Source: an uncultured Collinsella sp.
GTDB lineage: Bacteria; Actinomycetota; Coriobacteriia; Coriobacteriales; Coriobacteriaceae
NCBI GenBank assembly: GCA_900759435.1
Contig: CAAEVD010000229.1
Span: forward strand, 1-5,390
DNA length: 5,390 bases
Direction: 5' to 3'
The translations under genes were made by a program, and so were the position numbers. The notes beneath the pieces were generated by a model. That model searched no databases and was not told the origin of the DNA. It was given only the letters and a program-made list of their open reading frames with translations. Shown here in pieces: positions 1 through 5,323 of this stretch (position 1 is the stretch's first letter; each line of letters begins with the position of its first letter).

Positions 1-197
1 ACGGTCTCACCGGTATCGGAGCTCTTGAACTCCAGAAGCTCGCCTGCCATGGCGCTCTTGAGGCCGGAGACGCGCGCGATGCCGTCGCCTACCTCGTCGA
101 CCGTTGAAACCTCATGCGTATCGACCGTCGCGGAGAGGCTCGTGAGCTGCTCCTGCAGTTTCTTGGCGATATCCTGGGCATTGAGGGTTTCGGACAT
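1..197 (-). CDS. atpA: ATP synthase F1 subunit alpha, N-terminal part (cut by window edge)
   Basis: This is the start of the non-catalytic nucleotide-binding subunit of the F1 headpiece. Only 65 complete codons are visible; the Walker A region and the rest lie beyond position 1. The visible part has an N-terminal helix (about residues 5-22) of the type that contacts the delta subunit. It is followed by the start of the beta-barrel domain, VGDGIARVSGL (about residues 36-46) and MAGELLEF (50-57), which is the usual alpha-subunit pattern. The ATG at 197 overlaps the TAA stop of atpH (TAATG). It is preceded by a near-perfect Shine-Dalgarno site at 205-211, so translational coupling to atpH is likely. 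The identification comes from the motif plus the operon position. Nothing odd is visible in this portion. Confidence 0.95.
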   Translation of the reverse strand, partial: MSETLNAQDIAKKLQEQLTSLSATVDTHEVSTVDEVGDGIARVSGLKSAMAGELLEFKSSDTGET

Positions 198-673
198 TAG
201 GCTTCACCTCCGTACGAATTAGCAGAGTTTGCGAGGGTCTCCTGCGCGACGCGCAGCTGCGTCTTGACGGAAATGTCACGACGCTCGCCGCGGGCCTCGA
301 GCACCAGGCCGCCCACGATAGACGGGTCGACCTGCTCGATAAGGAATACCTTGCGGCCGAAGTCCTGCTCGCATTTCTTAGTGATGGTTTGACGCAGCTC
401 GTCGTCGAGCGGGATCGCCGTGGTGACGGTCACGCCCACTACATCCTCGTCTTCCTCGGCAACATACTTAAAGGCAGCTGCCACCTTGGAAAGAAGGTCG
501 AGCTGGTCGCGCTTGGACATGGTGTCGAGCACGGCGATGATCTCGGGGCTGGCGCTAGCCAGGCGCTCGATCATCTCGAGGTCCTCGAACACATGGTTCT
601 CGGCCTTGGCGGCTTCCAAAAGGGAGCGCGCGTAGGTCTCGAGTACCTTGTCCTGATAGCGGCTAGTCGGCAT
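197..673 (-). CDS. atpH: ATP synthase subunit delta (stator, OSCP-like)
   Basis: Delta links the top of the F1 hexamer to the b-subunit stalk. The protein has 158 residues. The N-terminal helical domain begins with the family pattern ETYARSLLEAA (about residues 12-22). The C-terminal domain has VTVTTAIPLDDEL (81-93) and the diagnostic delta signature VDPSIVGGLVLEARGERRD (115-133), followed by SVKTQL. Typical bacterial delta proteins are about 175-185 residues. The shortfall appears to lie in the N-terminal helical domain between about residues 35 and 60, not at the conserved C-terminus. The ATG at 673 overlaps the end of atpF by 11 bases. An AGG-containing site about 8 bases upstream, inside atpF, supports this start. 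The gene ends in TAATG with atpA. Both junctions point to translational coupling. Confidence 0.95.
   Translation of the reverse strand: MPTSRYQDKVLETYARSLLEAAKAENHVFEDLEMIERLASASPEIIAVLDTMSKRDQLDLLSKVAAAFKYVAEEDEDVVGVTVTTAIPLDDELRQTITKKCEQDFGRKVFLIEQVDPSIVGGLVLEARGERRDISVKTQLRVAQETLANSANSYGGEA
205..211 (-). promoter_or_regulatory. Ribosome binding site for atpA inside the end of atpH
   Basis: GGAGGTG lies 7 bases before the atpA ATG and is embedded in the last codons of atpH (encoding Gly-Gly-Glu-Ala). It fixes the atpA start. Together with the one-base stop/start overlap it suggests coupled translation of delta and alpha. Confidence 0.8.
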
Positions 674-1265
674 TCAGGCTACCTGCTTCCTGGATGTAGC
701 GCTCGATGAGCTTCTTCTGCTCGGACTCGTCCTCGAGTGCCTCGCCCACGATCTTGGTGGCGACGGCAACGGACAGGTCGGCGATGGAGCTCGCGGCACC
801 GGCGTAGATGGACTTGCGCTCGTCCTCGACGGTCGTATGGGCCTTGGCGATGATCTCCTCGGCCTCCTTGTGAGCAGCCTCGATGATACGGGCGCGCTCG
901 GACTCGGCGTCCTTACGGGCCTCGAGAACGATGTCGGCAGCCTGACGACGGGCGTCGGTGACGATCGAGTCGGACTCAGCGCGCTTGGCGATGGCCTCCT
1001 GCTTGGTCTTCTCGGCCTCGTCGAGGCTCTCCTCGATCTTCTTGCCGCGCTCCTCCATGGTTTTCATGATGCCCGGCAGGGCGACCTTTGCCAGCACGAT
1101 CCAGATGATCAGGAAGGCGATAAGCGCCGGGATGAACTCCGCCATCTTAGGGATGAGGATGTCCGCACCGGCAGCGCCGTCCTCGGCGAACGCGGAAACC
1201 GGCATAAGCAGCGCGGCCGCGGACGCGGAGAGTGCGATCGCGCTCTTCTGGGATGAAAGATTCAT
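663..1265 (-). CDS. atpF: ATP synthase subunit b (peripheral stalk) with N-terminal signal-peptide-like segment
   Basis: Subunit b is the membrane-anchored peripheral stalk that holds F1 against rotation. The 200-residue product has two hydrophobic stretches. Residues 8-27 look like a signal peptide (a lysine, then an alanine/serine/leucine-rich core, then AFA followed by EDG). The true anchor is at about 44-65 (FIPALIAFLIIWIVLAKVAL). From residue 66 to about 180 the chain is a charged, alanine/glutamate/lysine-rich coiled coil, as expected for the right-handed b stalk. Classical b proteins are about 155-170 residues and begin almost directly with the anchor, so the first 35-40 residues are extra. 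ATG 1265 is preceded by GGAG with 8-base spacing and lies 15 bases after the atpE stop, so this start is well supported. If the leader is cleaved, the mature protein would start near residue 28. Confidence 0.95.
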   Translation of the reverse strand: MNLSSQKSAIALSASAAALLMPVSAFAEDGAAGADILIPKMAEFIPALIAFLIIWIVLAKVALPGIMKTMEERGKKIEESLDEAEKTKQEAIAKRAESDSIVTDARRQAADIVLEARKDAESERARIIEAAHKEAEEIIAKAHTTVEDERKSIYAGAASSIADLSVAVATKIVGEALEDESEQKKLIERYIQEAGSLNAD

Positions 1266-1280
1266 ACTTGACGCTCCGTG

Positions 1281-1475
1281 CTATTTAACGATCAGCGCGA
1301 CAACGAAGCCGATCAGAGCCAGAGCCTCGCCGAAGGCGGAGCCCATGATGAAGACGGTGAACACGCGGCCCTGGACCTCAGGCTGACGGGCCATAGCACC
1401 CGTAGCACCCAGAGCAGACAGGCCGATAGCAAGACCAGCGCCGATAACACCGAGACCGTAACCGATAACTCCCAC
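1281..1475 (-). CDS. atpE: ATP synthase subunit c (rotor ring proteolipid), short form
   Basis: Subunit c forms the membrane rotor ring that carries protons. The product is a 64-residue hairpin of two transmembrane helices. Helix 1 is glycine/alanine rich (GAGLAIGLSALGATGAMA, about 12-29). The polar loop is ARQPE (29-33) with the conserved Arg30. Helix 2 carries the ion-binding Glu50 in FGEALALIGFVVALIV. The positions matching Gln32 and Ser66 of the sodium-binding Ilyobacter tartaricus c subunit appear to be Ile17 and Ala51, so proton coupling is inferred. Most c subunits are 70-90 residues; here the part before the loop is about 15 residues shorter than in I. tartaricus. The GTG start is forced: an in-frame TAA lies eight codons upstream and no other start codon falls between, and a strong AAAGGAGG precedes it. 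Confidence 0.95.
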   Translation of the reverse strand: MGVIGYGLGVIGAGLAIGLSALGATGAMARQPEVQGRVFTVFIMGSAFGEALALIGFVVALIVK

Positions 1476-1599
1476 GATTCCTCCTTTGTCGTGCGTGTCT
1501 TATTTCACGCAGGATAACCTTTTTATAACTGCCGGGCTCCATGGGTACGGGCACCGGCGGTTTAACGAATTGCCTTACCTTTAAGGCGCGAACGGAAGA
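1476..1599 (-). other. atpB-atpE intercistronic region with two hairpins
   Basis: This 124-base spacer is by far the longest gap inside the atp operon. Directly after the atpB stop is a perfect small hairpin, GCCTTA-AAGG-TAAGGC (1572-1587). Further on is a GC-rich imperfect hairpin at 1531-1558 (GCCGG pairing with CCGGC, then an internal mismatch and three further pairs). The A/T-rich segment GTTATAAAAAGGTTATC follows, before the atpE ribosome binding site. Neither hairpin has a T-run after it, so I do not call a terminator. An mRNA processing, stability or translation-enhancing role for atpE is an inference. It draws on the known enhancement of atpE translation by its upstream leader in Escherichia coli. 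Confidence 0.5.
1480..1487 (-). promoter_or_regulatory. Strong ribosome binding site for atpE
   Basis: AAAGGAGG ends 4 bases before the atpE GTG. It is the best match to the anti-Shine-Dalgarno sequence in this window. It decides the start of the unusually short c subunit and fits the need for more c than other subunits. Confidence 0.8.
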
Positions 1600-2403
1600 T
1601 TACTCCTCCTCCGCGACCTCCTCTGCCTCGGAGACATACACGGCGGTAAGGACCGTGAAGACGTAAGCCTGGATGGCGCCGACCACAAGCTCGATCGCAT
1701 AGATCAGGATGAGGATGGCAAGCCAGGCCAGCGAAGGCAGGGCGCCGACGGCGTGGGCCGCGGAAACCTGCTGAAGCAGCGGCTGCATGAACATGCTCGC
1801 CATGATGGCGAACGAGCCCATGACCACGTGTCCTGCGAACATGTTGCAGAACAGACGGACGGCGAGCGTGATGAGACGCAGGAAGGTCGAGAAAAGCTCG
1901 ACGACCCACACAAGCACGTTCATCGGGAAGCTCACGCCCTGCGGGGCGAGGCTCTTGATGTAGCCGATCACGCCGTGAGCCTTGCATCCGTAGTAGATGA
2001 AGTACACGAAGGCGAAAATGGCGAGCGCGGCGGTGGAGCCGATTGCGCCGGTGCCGGGCTTCATTCCCGGAATCAGGCCAATCATGTTATTGATCAGGAT
2101 GAACAGGAAAAGCGAGCACAGGAACGGGAAGTGCTTCTTCCAGTTCTCACCCACGACGCCCTTGCCGATATCGTTCTCGACGTACTCGATGATGTACTCG
2201 AAACCGTTGACGAAGAAGCCCTTGGGAACCAGGGTCTGCTTCTTCTTGAACACGGCCAGGACGATCAGGAGCACGATCGTGGAGACGATCAGCCAAAACG
2301 AGTACTGCGTGATGCCGCAGCTCAGATCGCCCACGACAGGGGTGGAGCTGAACTCGCTGACCAGATGATTAATCTCATCAGGCAGCTTTTCAAAAATTTC
2401 CAC
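1600..2403 (-). CDS. atpB: ATP synthase subunit a (Fo proton channel)
   Basis: Subunit a provides the two proton half-channels next to the c ring. The 267-residue product has five or six predicted membrane helices (about 35-52, 92-112, 120-138, 160-182, 193-215 and 225-258). The essential arginine is Arg183 in LAVRLFCNMFAGHV, with Asn187 and Ala190-Gly191. Gln245 in GAIQAYVFTVLTAVYV matches Gln252 of E. coli. His192 and Glu238 occupy the places of E. coli Glu219 and His245, the reciprocal swap common in other bacteria. The usual glycine of RLFGN is Cys186. The C-terminus is acidic (SEAEEVAEEE). The GTG start lies 3 bases after the stop of the upstream gene. AAAGG at 2410-2414 has 6-base spacing and overlaps that stop, which indicates coupling. 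Confidence 0.96.
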   Translation of the reverse strand: MEIFEKLPDEINHLVSEFSSTPVVGDLSCGITQYSFWLIVSTIVLLIVLAVFKKKQTLVPKGFFVNGFEYIIEYVENDIGKGVVGENWKKHFPFLCSLFLFILINNMIGLIPGMKPGTGAIGSTAALAIFAFVYFIYYGCKAHGVIGYIKSLAPQGVSFPMNVLVWVVELFSTFLRLITLAVRLFCNMFAGHVVMGSFAIMASMFMQPLLQQVSAAHAVGALPSLAWLAILILIYAIELVVGAIQAYVFTVLTAVYVSEAEEVAEEE

Positions 2404-2406
2404 GAC

Positions 2407-2730
2407 TTACCTTTCGACCTCATGAGGATCTCGCAGCGCCTTGGCGACGCGAACCGTGCAGGCGGCCATAAAGGCCACGAAGCCGATCGCCTCGCCCAGG
2501 AGGAACATGCGAAATGCCTCTCCGAACAACGCAAACACAACCAAGGTAAAGACGAGCAGGGCGACTGCCGAGACCGCCAGACTCACCATGCCCTTGAGCA
2601 TGTCCGCATTCTGCTTATCGTCAAGAACCGGCTTGAGCGTAAAGACAAAGGGAAGGAAGGCAATTGCGCCCGCGATGGCGCCTGCAACGATAGCGAGCAG
2701 ATCGGCTACCTGAAACACTGGCGTCCTCAC
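2407..2730 (-). CDS. Small membrane protein at the head of the atp operon, AtpI-like by position
   Basis: The product has 107 residues and three predicted membrane segments (about 8-31, 47-70 and 75-96). A charged loop (KPVLDDKQNADMLKG) lies between the first two, and the tail is basic/acidic (RVAKALRDPHEVER). Its place directly before atpB, 3 bases away, is where AtpI (a c-ring assembly and ion-handling accessory protein) or its uncharacterised replacements sit in many operons. I see no sequence motif that proves homology to AtpI, so the function is inferred from context only. GTG 2730 is the most upstream possible start because an in-frame TAG lies just before it, but its AAGG is only 3 bases away. 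GTG 2718 (103 residues) has GAGG with 6-base spacing and may be the true start. Confidence 0.75.
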   Translation of the reverse strand: MRTPVFQVADLLAIVAGAIAGAIAFLPFVFTLKPVLDDKQNADMLKGMVSLAVSAVALLVFTLVVFALFGEAFRMFLLGEAIGFVAFMAACTVRVAKALRDPHEVER

Positions 2731-2779
2731 TTTCCTTTTTAACGCCTAACAGCACAGTCCCAGCCAAACATTGGTGACT

Positions 2780-2807
2780 ATTGTACGAGCCAATCGCTAA
2801 AGTACAA
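2780..2807 (-). promoter_or_regulatory. Putative sigma-70-type promoter of the atp operon
   Basis: A -10 hexamer TACAAT (2780-2785, five of six consensus bases) lies 16 bases after a weak -35 TTGTAC (2802-2807, three of six). Transcription would begin near 2773, leaving a leader of about 43 bases before GTG 2730. It is the best promoter candidate in the only A/T-rich gap upstream of the operon. No experimental support is available. Confidence 0.5.
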
Positions 2808-2824
2808 CCGTAAAACAAACGGTT
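2806..2824. repeat. Perfect 19-base dyad overlapping the atp promoter -35
   Basis: On the plus strand AACCGT and ACGGTT flank a 7-base A-rich centre (AAAACAA). The dyad overlaps the last two bases of the -35 element and extends upstream. It could be a repressor or activator site; no known operator is recognised. A six-base match of this kind in an A/T-rich spacer may also be chance. Confidence 0.35.
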
Positions 2825-2921
2825 AATACGCACCTGTACGTTTTCTTAAGGCCTTCTTTATGCCGCAGGTACGGTAATGCGTTTTTTCGAACCCCTCAGG
2901 GCAAAACGTCCGTTAACAGAA

Positions 2922-2956
2922 GTGCGCGTGGACGACTTTTGCTCGCCCGCGCGCAC
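2922..2956 (-). terminator. Probable terminator hairpin after upp
   Basis: On the minus strand GTGCGCG pairs with CGCGCAC. After one C/A mismatch, GGGCGA pairs with TCGTCC (one G-U pair), leaving a 7-base loop, GCAAAAG. The stem is followed by TTCTGTT, a mediocre T-rich tail. It lies 43 bases past the upp stop and well before the atp promoter. It therefore probably ends the glpK-upp transcript, although the weak tail leaves room for read-through into atp. Confidence 0.55.
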
Positions 2957-2998
2957 CATTTCTTCGTATTTGTGACCGTAGCCGACAAGACCCAACGA

Positions 2999-3646
2999 CT
3001 AGAGCGTACCGTAGATGCGGTCGCCGGCGTCGCCCAGGCCCGGAACGATGTAGGCGTCCTCGTTGAGATGGTCGTCGATGGCGCACGTATAAATATGTAC
3101 GTCAGGGTCCTTTTCGGTCAGTGACTTGAGGCCCTCGGGCGCGGCGACGATACACAGCATGCGGATATCCTTGACACCGCGCTCGCGCAGGTAGCTGATG
3201 GCCATCTCGGCCGAACCGCCCGTGGCGAGCATGGGGTCGACAACCAGGCAGATGCGCTGATCGATATCCTTGGGCATCTTGCAGTAATACTCATGCGGCT
3301 CGTGAGTAACCTCGTCGCGCTCCATTCCAATGTGGCCCACGCGAGCCGAGGGTACCAAGTCGAGGATACCGTCGACCATGCCGAGGCCCGCACGCAGGAT
3401 GGGAACGATGGCGAGCTTTTTGCCGGCGAGCTGCTTAAACGTTGCGGTGGTGATGGGGGTCTCGACCTCGACGTCTTCCATGGGCAGGTCGCGCATGGCC
3501 TCGTAGCCGTCAAAGAGCGCAAGCTCGCGCACGAGCTGGCGGAACTGGTTGGTGCCAGTGCTCTTGTCGCGCAAGATCGACAGCTTGTGCTGGACGAGTG
3601 GGTGATCGACAAGGGTCACACGGGACGTATCGTAGGTGACGGTCAT
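2999..3646 (-). CDS. upp: Uracil phosphoribosyltransferase
   Basis: Upp is the cytosolic pyrimidine-salvage enzyme that joins uracil to PRPP to give UMP and pyrophosphate. The 215-residue product is of normal family length (about 208-215). It has the N-terminal [14 protein letters not shown] (14-27) and PILRAGLGM (82-90), which carries a conserved phosphate-contacting arginine. The type I PRPP-binding loop is [12 protein letters not shown] (135-146), and the C-terminal uracil-binding segment is [16 protein letters not shown] (199-214). ATG 3646 is preceded by GAAAGGGG with 9-base spacing. upp next to the atp operon is a known arrangement in several Gram-positive lineages. The frame stays open for 46 sense codons beyond the TAG stop (see findings). 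Confidence 0.97.
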   Translation of the reverse strand: MTVTYDTSRVTLVDHPLVQHKLSILRDKSTGTNQFRQLVRELALFDGYEAMRDLPMEDVEVETPITTATFKQLAGKKLAIVPILRAGLGMVDGILDLVPSARVGHIGMERDEVTHEPHEYYCKMPKDIDQRICLVVDPMLATGGSAEMAISYLRERGVKDIRMLCIVAAPEGLKSLTEKDPDVHIYTCAIDDHLNEDAYIVPGLGDAGDRIYGTL

Positions 3647-3768
3647 GGGTTGATGCCCCTTTCATTGCGGCCGGAAGATGACCTTGCTGGCAAGACGCAT
3701 GACGACATTGTTGCCTCGCGCCGTGCATAAGTTTAACGGTTTGCTGTATCGAGCAGCTCGTCGCAACC
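3647..3768 (-). other. glpK-upp intergenic region
   Basis: This 122-base spacer starts with an irregular stem-loop right after the glpK stop (3738-3768). GGTTGC pairs with GCAAACC through a one-base bulge, and inside it CGAG-CTG-CTCG forms a second stem. No real T-run follows, so termination is doubtful. A short inverted repeat, CTTGC-CA-GCAAG, lies at 3683-3694. I found no convincing promoter; TAAACT near 3735 has no matching -35. Whether upp is cotranscribed with glpK remains open. Confidence 0.4.
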
Positions 3769-5310
3769 CTACTGAGCGGTGTTGAGCGAACGCTTGACGG
3801 CATCACGCCAACCAGCGAGGTTGCTCTCACGGCGCTCGGCGGACATGTGAGGATGGAAGACTTTGACGATCTGAGCGTTTTGCTCCAACTCCTCCAGGTC
3901 CTCCCAATAGCCAACGGCAAGGCCCGCCAAGTACGCGGCGCCGATCGCCGTGGTCTCCACCGTCTCGCACTGCAGCACGGGGATATCCAGCAGATCGGCC
4001 TGGAATTGCATGATGAACTCGTTGCGCGAGGCGCCGCCGTCGACAGACAGGCGCTCAATCGAAAGCCCCACGTCCTGCTCCATGGCGCGTAGCACGTCAT
4101 AACTCTGGTAGGCCATGGACTCGCAGGCCGCACGCACAATGGTCGCACGACTCGAGGCGCCGGTCAGGCCGCACACGATACCGCGAGCATGCGGGTCCCA
4201 CCAGGGAGCGCCCAGGCCTGCGAAAGCGGGGACGAAGTAGCAGCCCTCGTTGTCGTTAATCGAAGTGGCGAGTTGCGCGGACTCGCTCACGCTCGAGATG
4301 ATGCCCATGTTGTTGCGCAGCCAGTTCATGGTTGAGCCGGCAGCAAAGATAGAACCCTCGAGCGCATAGCTGATCTTGCCGTCCGCGGCGATACCGATCG
4401 TGGAGACCAGACCGTTCTTGGATTCGACGATCTCGTCGCCGGTGTTCATGAGCATAAAGCAACCCGTGCCATAGGTGTTTTTGGTCTGGCCGGGATGGAA
4501 GCAGCAGTGGCCGAACAGCGACGCCTGCTGGTCGCCCGCCACGCCCATGATGGGTGGCATGTTGGTCATGATGTCGCTCGCGACGCGGCCGTAGTCGCCC
4601 GAGCTCCAACGAACCTCGGGCATCATGGAACGCGGGATGTCGAAAAGCGCCAGCAGATCGTCGTCCCAATCGAGCGCATGAATATTAAAGAGCGCGGTGC
4701 GGCTGGCATTGGTGTAGTCGGTGGCAAAGACCTGACCGCCGGTGAGGTTGTAGATGAGCCAGGTGTCGATGGTGCCGAACATGAGGTCGCCCGCCGCCGC
4801 GCTCTCACGCGCACCATCGACGTTGTCGAGGATCCACTGCACCTTGGAAGCCGAGAAATACGGATCGAGCGTGAGTCCCGTGCGGGAGCGCACCAGTTCT
4901 TCTGCGCCCTGCTCGACCAGCTCGTCGATCAGAGGTGCGGTGCGACGGCATTGCCACACGATGGCGTTATAGATGGGTTGGCCGCTTATGCGGTCCCACA
5001 CCACCGTGGTCTCGCGCTGGTTGGAGATACCGATGGCGGCGATGCGGTCAGAATGGATGCCGCTCTTAAACTGGACCTCCATCATCACGCCGATCTGGCT
5101 GGCAAGCACCTCCGTGGGATCCTGCTCCACCCAGCCGGGGCGCGGGAAGCTGGTTTTGACGCTACGACGCGCCTGGGCGACGATGCAGCCGTACTCGTCG
5201 ACGATAGTCGCGAGTACCGAGGTAGTGCCGCAGTCGAGCGCCATGATGTAGGAACCGCCAAAGCTAAACGAGGCGTCTTCCATACCCAGGCTACCTAGAT
5301 TCAACGACAT
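3769..5310 (-). CDS. glpK: Glycerol kinase (FGGY family)
   Basis: GlpK phosphorylates glycerol with ATP to sn-glycerol 3-phosphate. The 513-residue product aligns by eye along its whole length with E. coli GlpK (about 500 residues). Glycerol-binding residues are present: Arg99-Glu100 in NQRETT, Tyr151 in DPYFS, and Asp260-Gln261 in GVAGDQQ. The first FGGY signature is YNAIVWQCRRTA (114-125); the second lies in the region of 377-402. The phosphate-binding loop reads LDCGTTSVLA (25-34). E. coli Gln12 and Arg18 are replaced by Cys27 and Leu33, and Gln315 by Asn329. The loop bearing the regulatory histidine in PTS-controlled Firmicute enzymes (VYxHT) reads DYGRVA, without histidine. The fructose-bisphosphate loop of E. 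coli (GGTR) is also absent. Hence neither known control is expected. The N-terminus is about 15 residues longer than usual. Confidence 0.95.
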   Translation of the reverse strand: MSLNLGSLGMEDASFSFGGSYIMALDCGTTSVLATIVDEYGCIVAQARRSVKTSFPRPGWVEQDPTEVLASQIGVMMEVQFKSGIHSDRIAAIGISNQRETTVVWDRISGQPIYNAIVWQCRRTAPLIDELVEQGAEELVRSRTGLTLDPYFSASKVQWILDNVDGARESAAAGDLMFGTIDTWLIYNLTGGQVFATDYTNASRTALFNIHALDWDDDLLALFDIPRSMMPEVRWSSGDYGRVASDIMTNMPPIMGVAGDQQASLFGHCCFHPGQTKNTYGTGCFMLMNTGDEIVESKNGLVSTIGIAADGKISYALEGSIFAAGSTMNWLRNNMGIISSVSESAQLATSINDNEGCYFVPAFAGLGAPWWDPHARGIVCGLTGASSRATIVRAACESMAYQSYDVLRAMEQDVGLSIERLSVDGGASRNEFIMQFQADLLDIPVLQCETVETTAIGAAYLAGLAVGYWEDLEELEQNAQIVKVFHPHMSAERRESNLAGWRDAVKRSLNTAQ

Positions 5311-5316
5311 CGCTTA

Positions 5317-5323
5317 CACCTTT
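5317..5323 (-). promoter_or_regulatory. Ribosome binding site deciding the glpK start
   Basis: AAAGGTG ends 6 bases before ATG 5310. It supports the longer N-terminus of GlpK over the internal ATG at codon 10. It lies in the 13-base gap behind the preceding gene, so glpK is probably read from that gene's transcript. Confidence 0.65.

Larger units (their letters stand above)
2731..2998 (-). other. Gene-free spacer between upp and the atp operon
   Basis: This 268-base stretch is visibly more A/T-rich than its flanks. In transcription order it holds the post-upp hairpin (2922-2956), a short dyad CCCTGAGGG framed by CGTTTT/AAAACG (2880-2908), the 19-base dyad and the promoter (2780-2824), and the ribosome binding region of the first atp cistron. 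No tRNA or other RNA gene is recognisable. A 33-codon ATG-started frame (2858-2959) runs through the hairpin and is not called as a gene. Confidence 0.6.

Noticed and set aside
1753..2742. Long plus-strand open frame (329 codons) opposite atpB and the AtpI-like gene
   Set aside because: It is very rich in His, Asp, Glu, Arg and Gln, typical of the antisense shadow of a GC-rich membrane protein gene, and it has no family motif. The minus strand carries unmistakable atpB.
2621..2833. 70-codon minus-strand frame running through the atp promoter into the AtpI-like gene in another frame
   Set aside because: It has no convincing ribosome binding site, its second half is out of frame with a real gene, and its first half covers promoter-like DNA.
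2886..2896. GGGGTTCGAA resembling a tRNA T-loop
   Set aside because: No acceptor stem, anticodon arm or closing T-stem pairs could be found around it.
2880..2908. Hairpin CGTTTT ... CCCTGAGGG ... AAAACG as a terminator
   Set aside because: On the transcribed strand the T-run comes before the GC core and an A-run follows, the reverse of an intrinsic terminator. On the plus strand there is no gene to terminate.
2858..2959. 33-codon ATG frame after upp
   Set aside because: The only possible ribosome binding site (GAAGAA) abuts the ATG, and the frame spans the terminator-like hairpin. It is kept as a finding, not a gene.
3683..3694. Inverted repeat CTTGC-CA-GCAAG before upp as an operator or attenuator
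   Set aside because: It is only five base pairs with a two-base centre, with no promoter nearby and no T-run, so chance is a sufficient explanation.
4495..5298. Plus-strand open frame of 267 codons opposite glpK
   Set aside because: It is a low-complexity His/Arg/Ala/Asp-rich shadow of the conserved glpK reading frame, with no recognisable domain.
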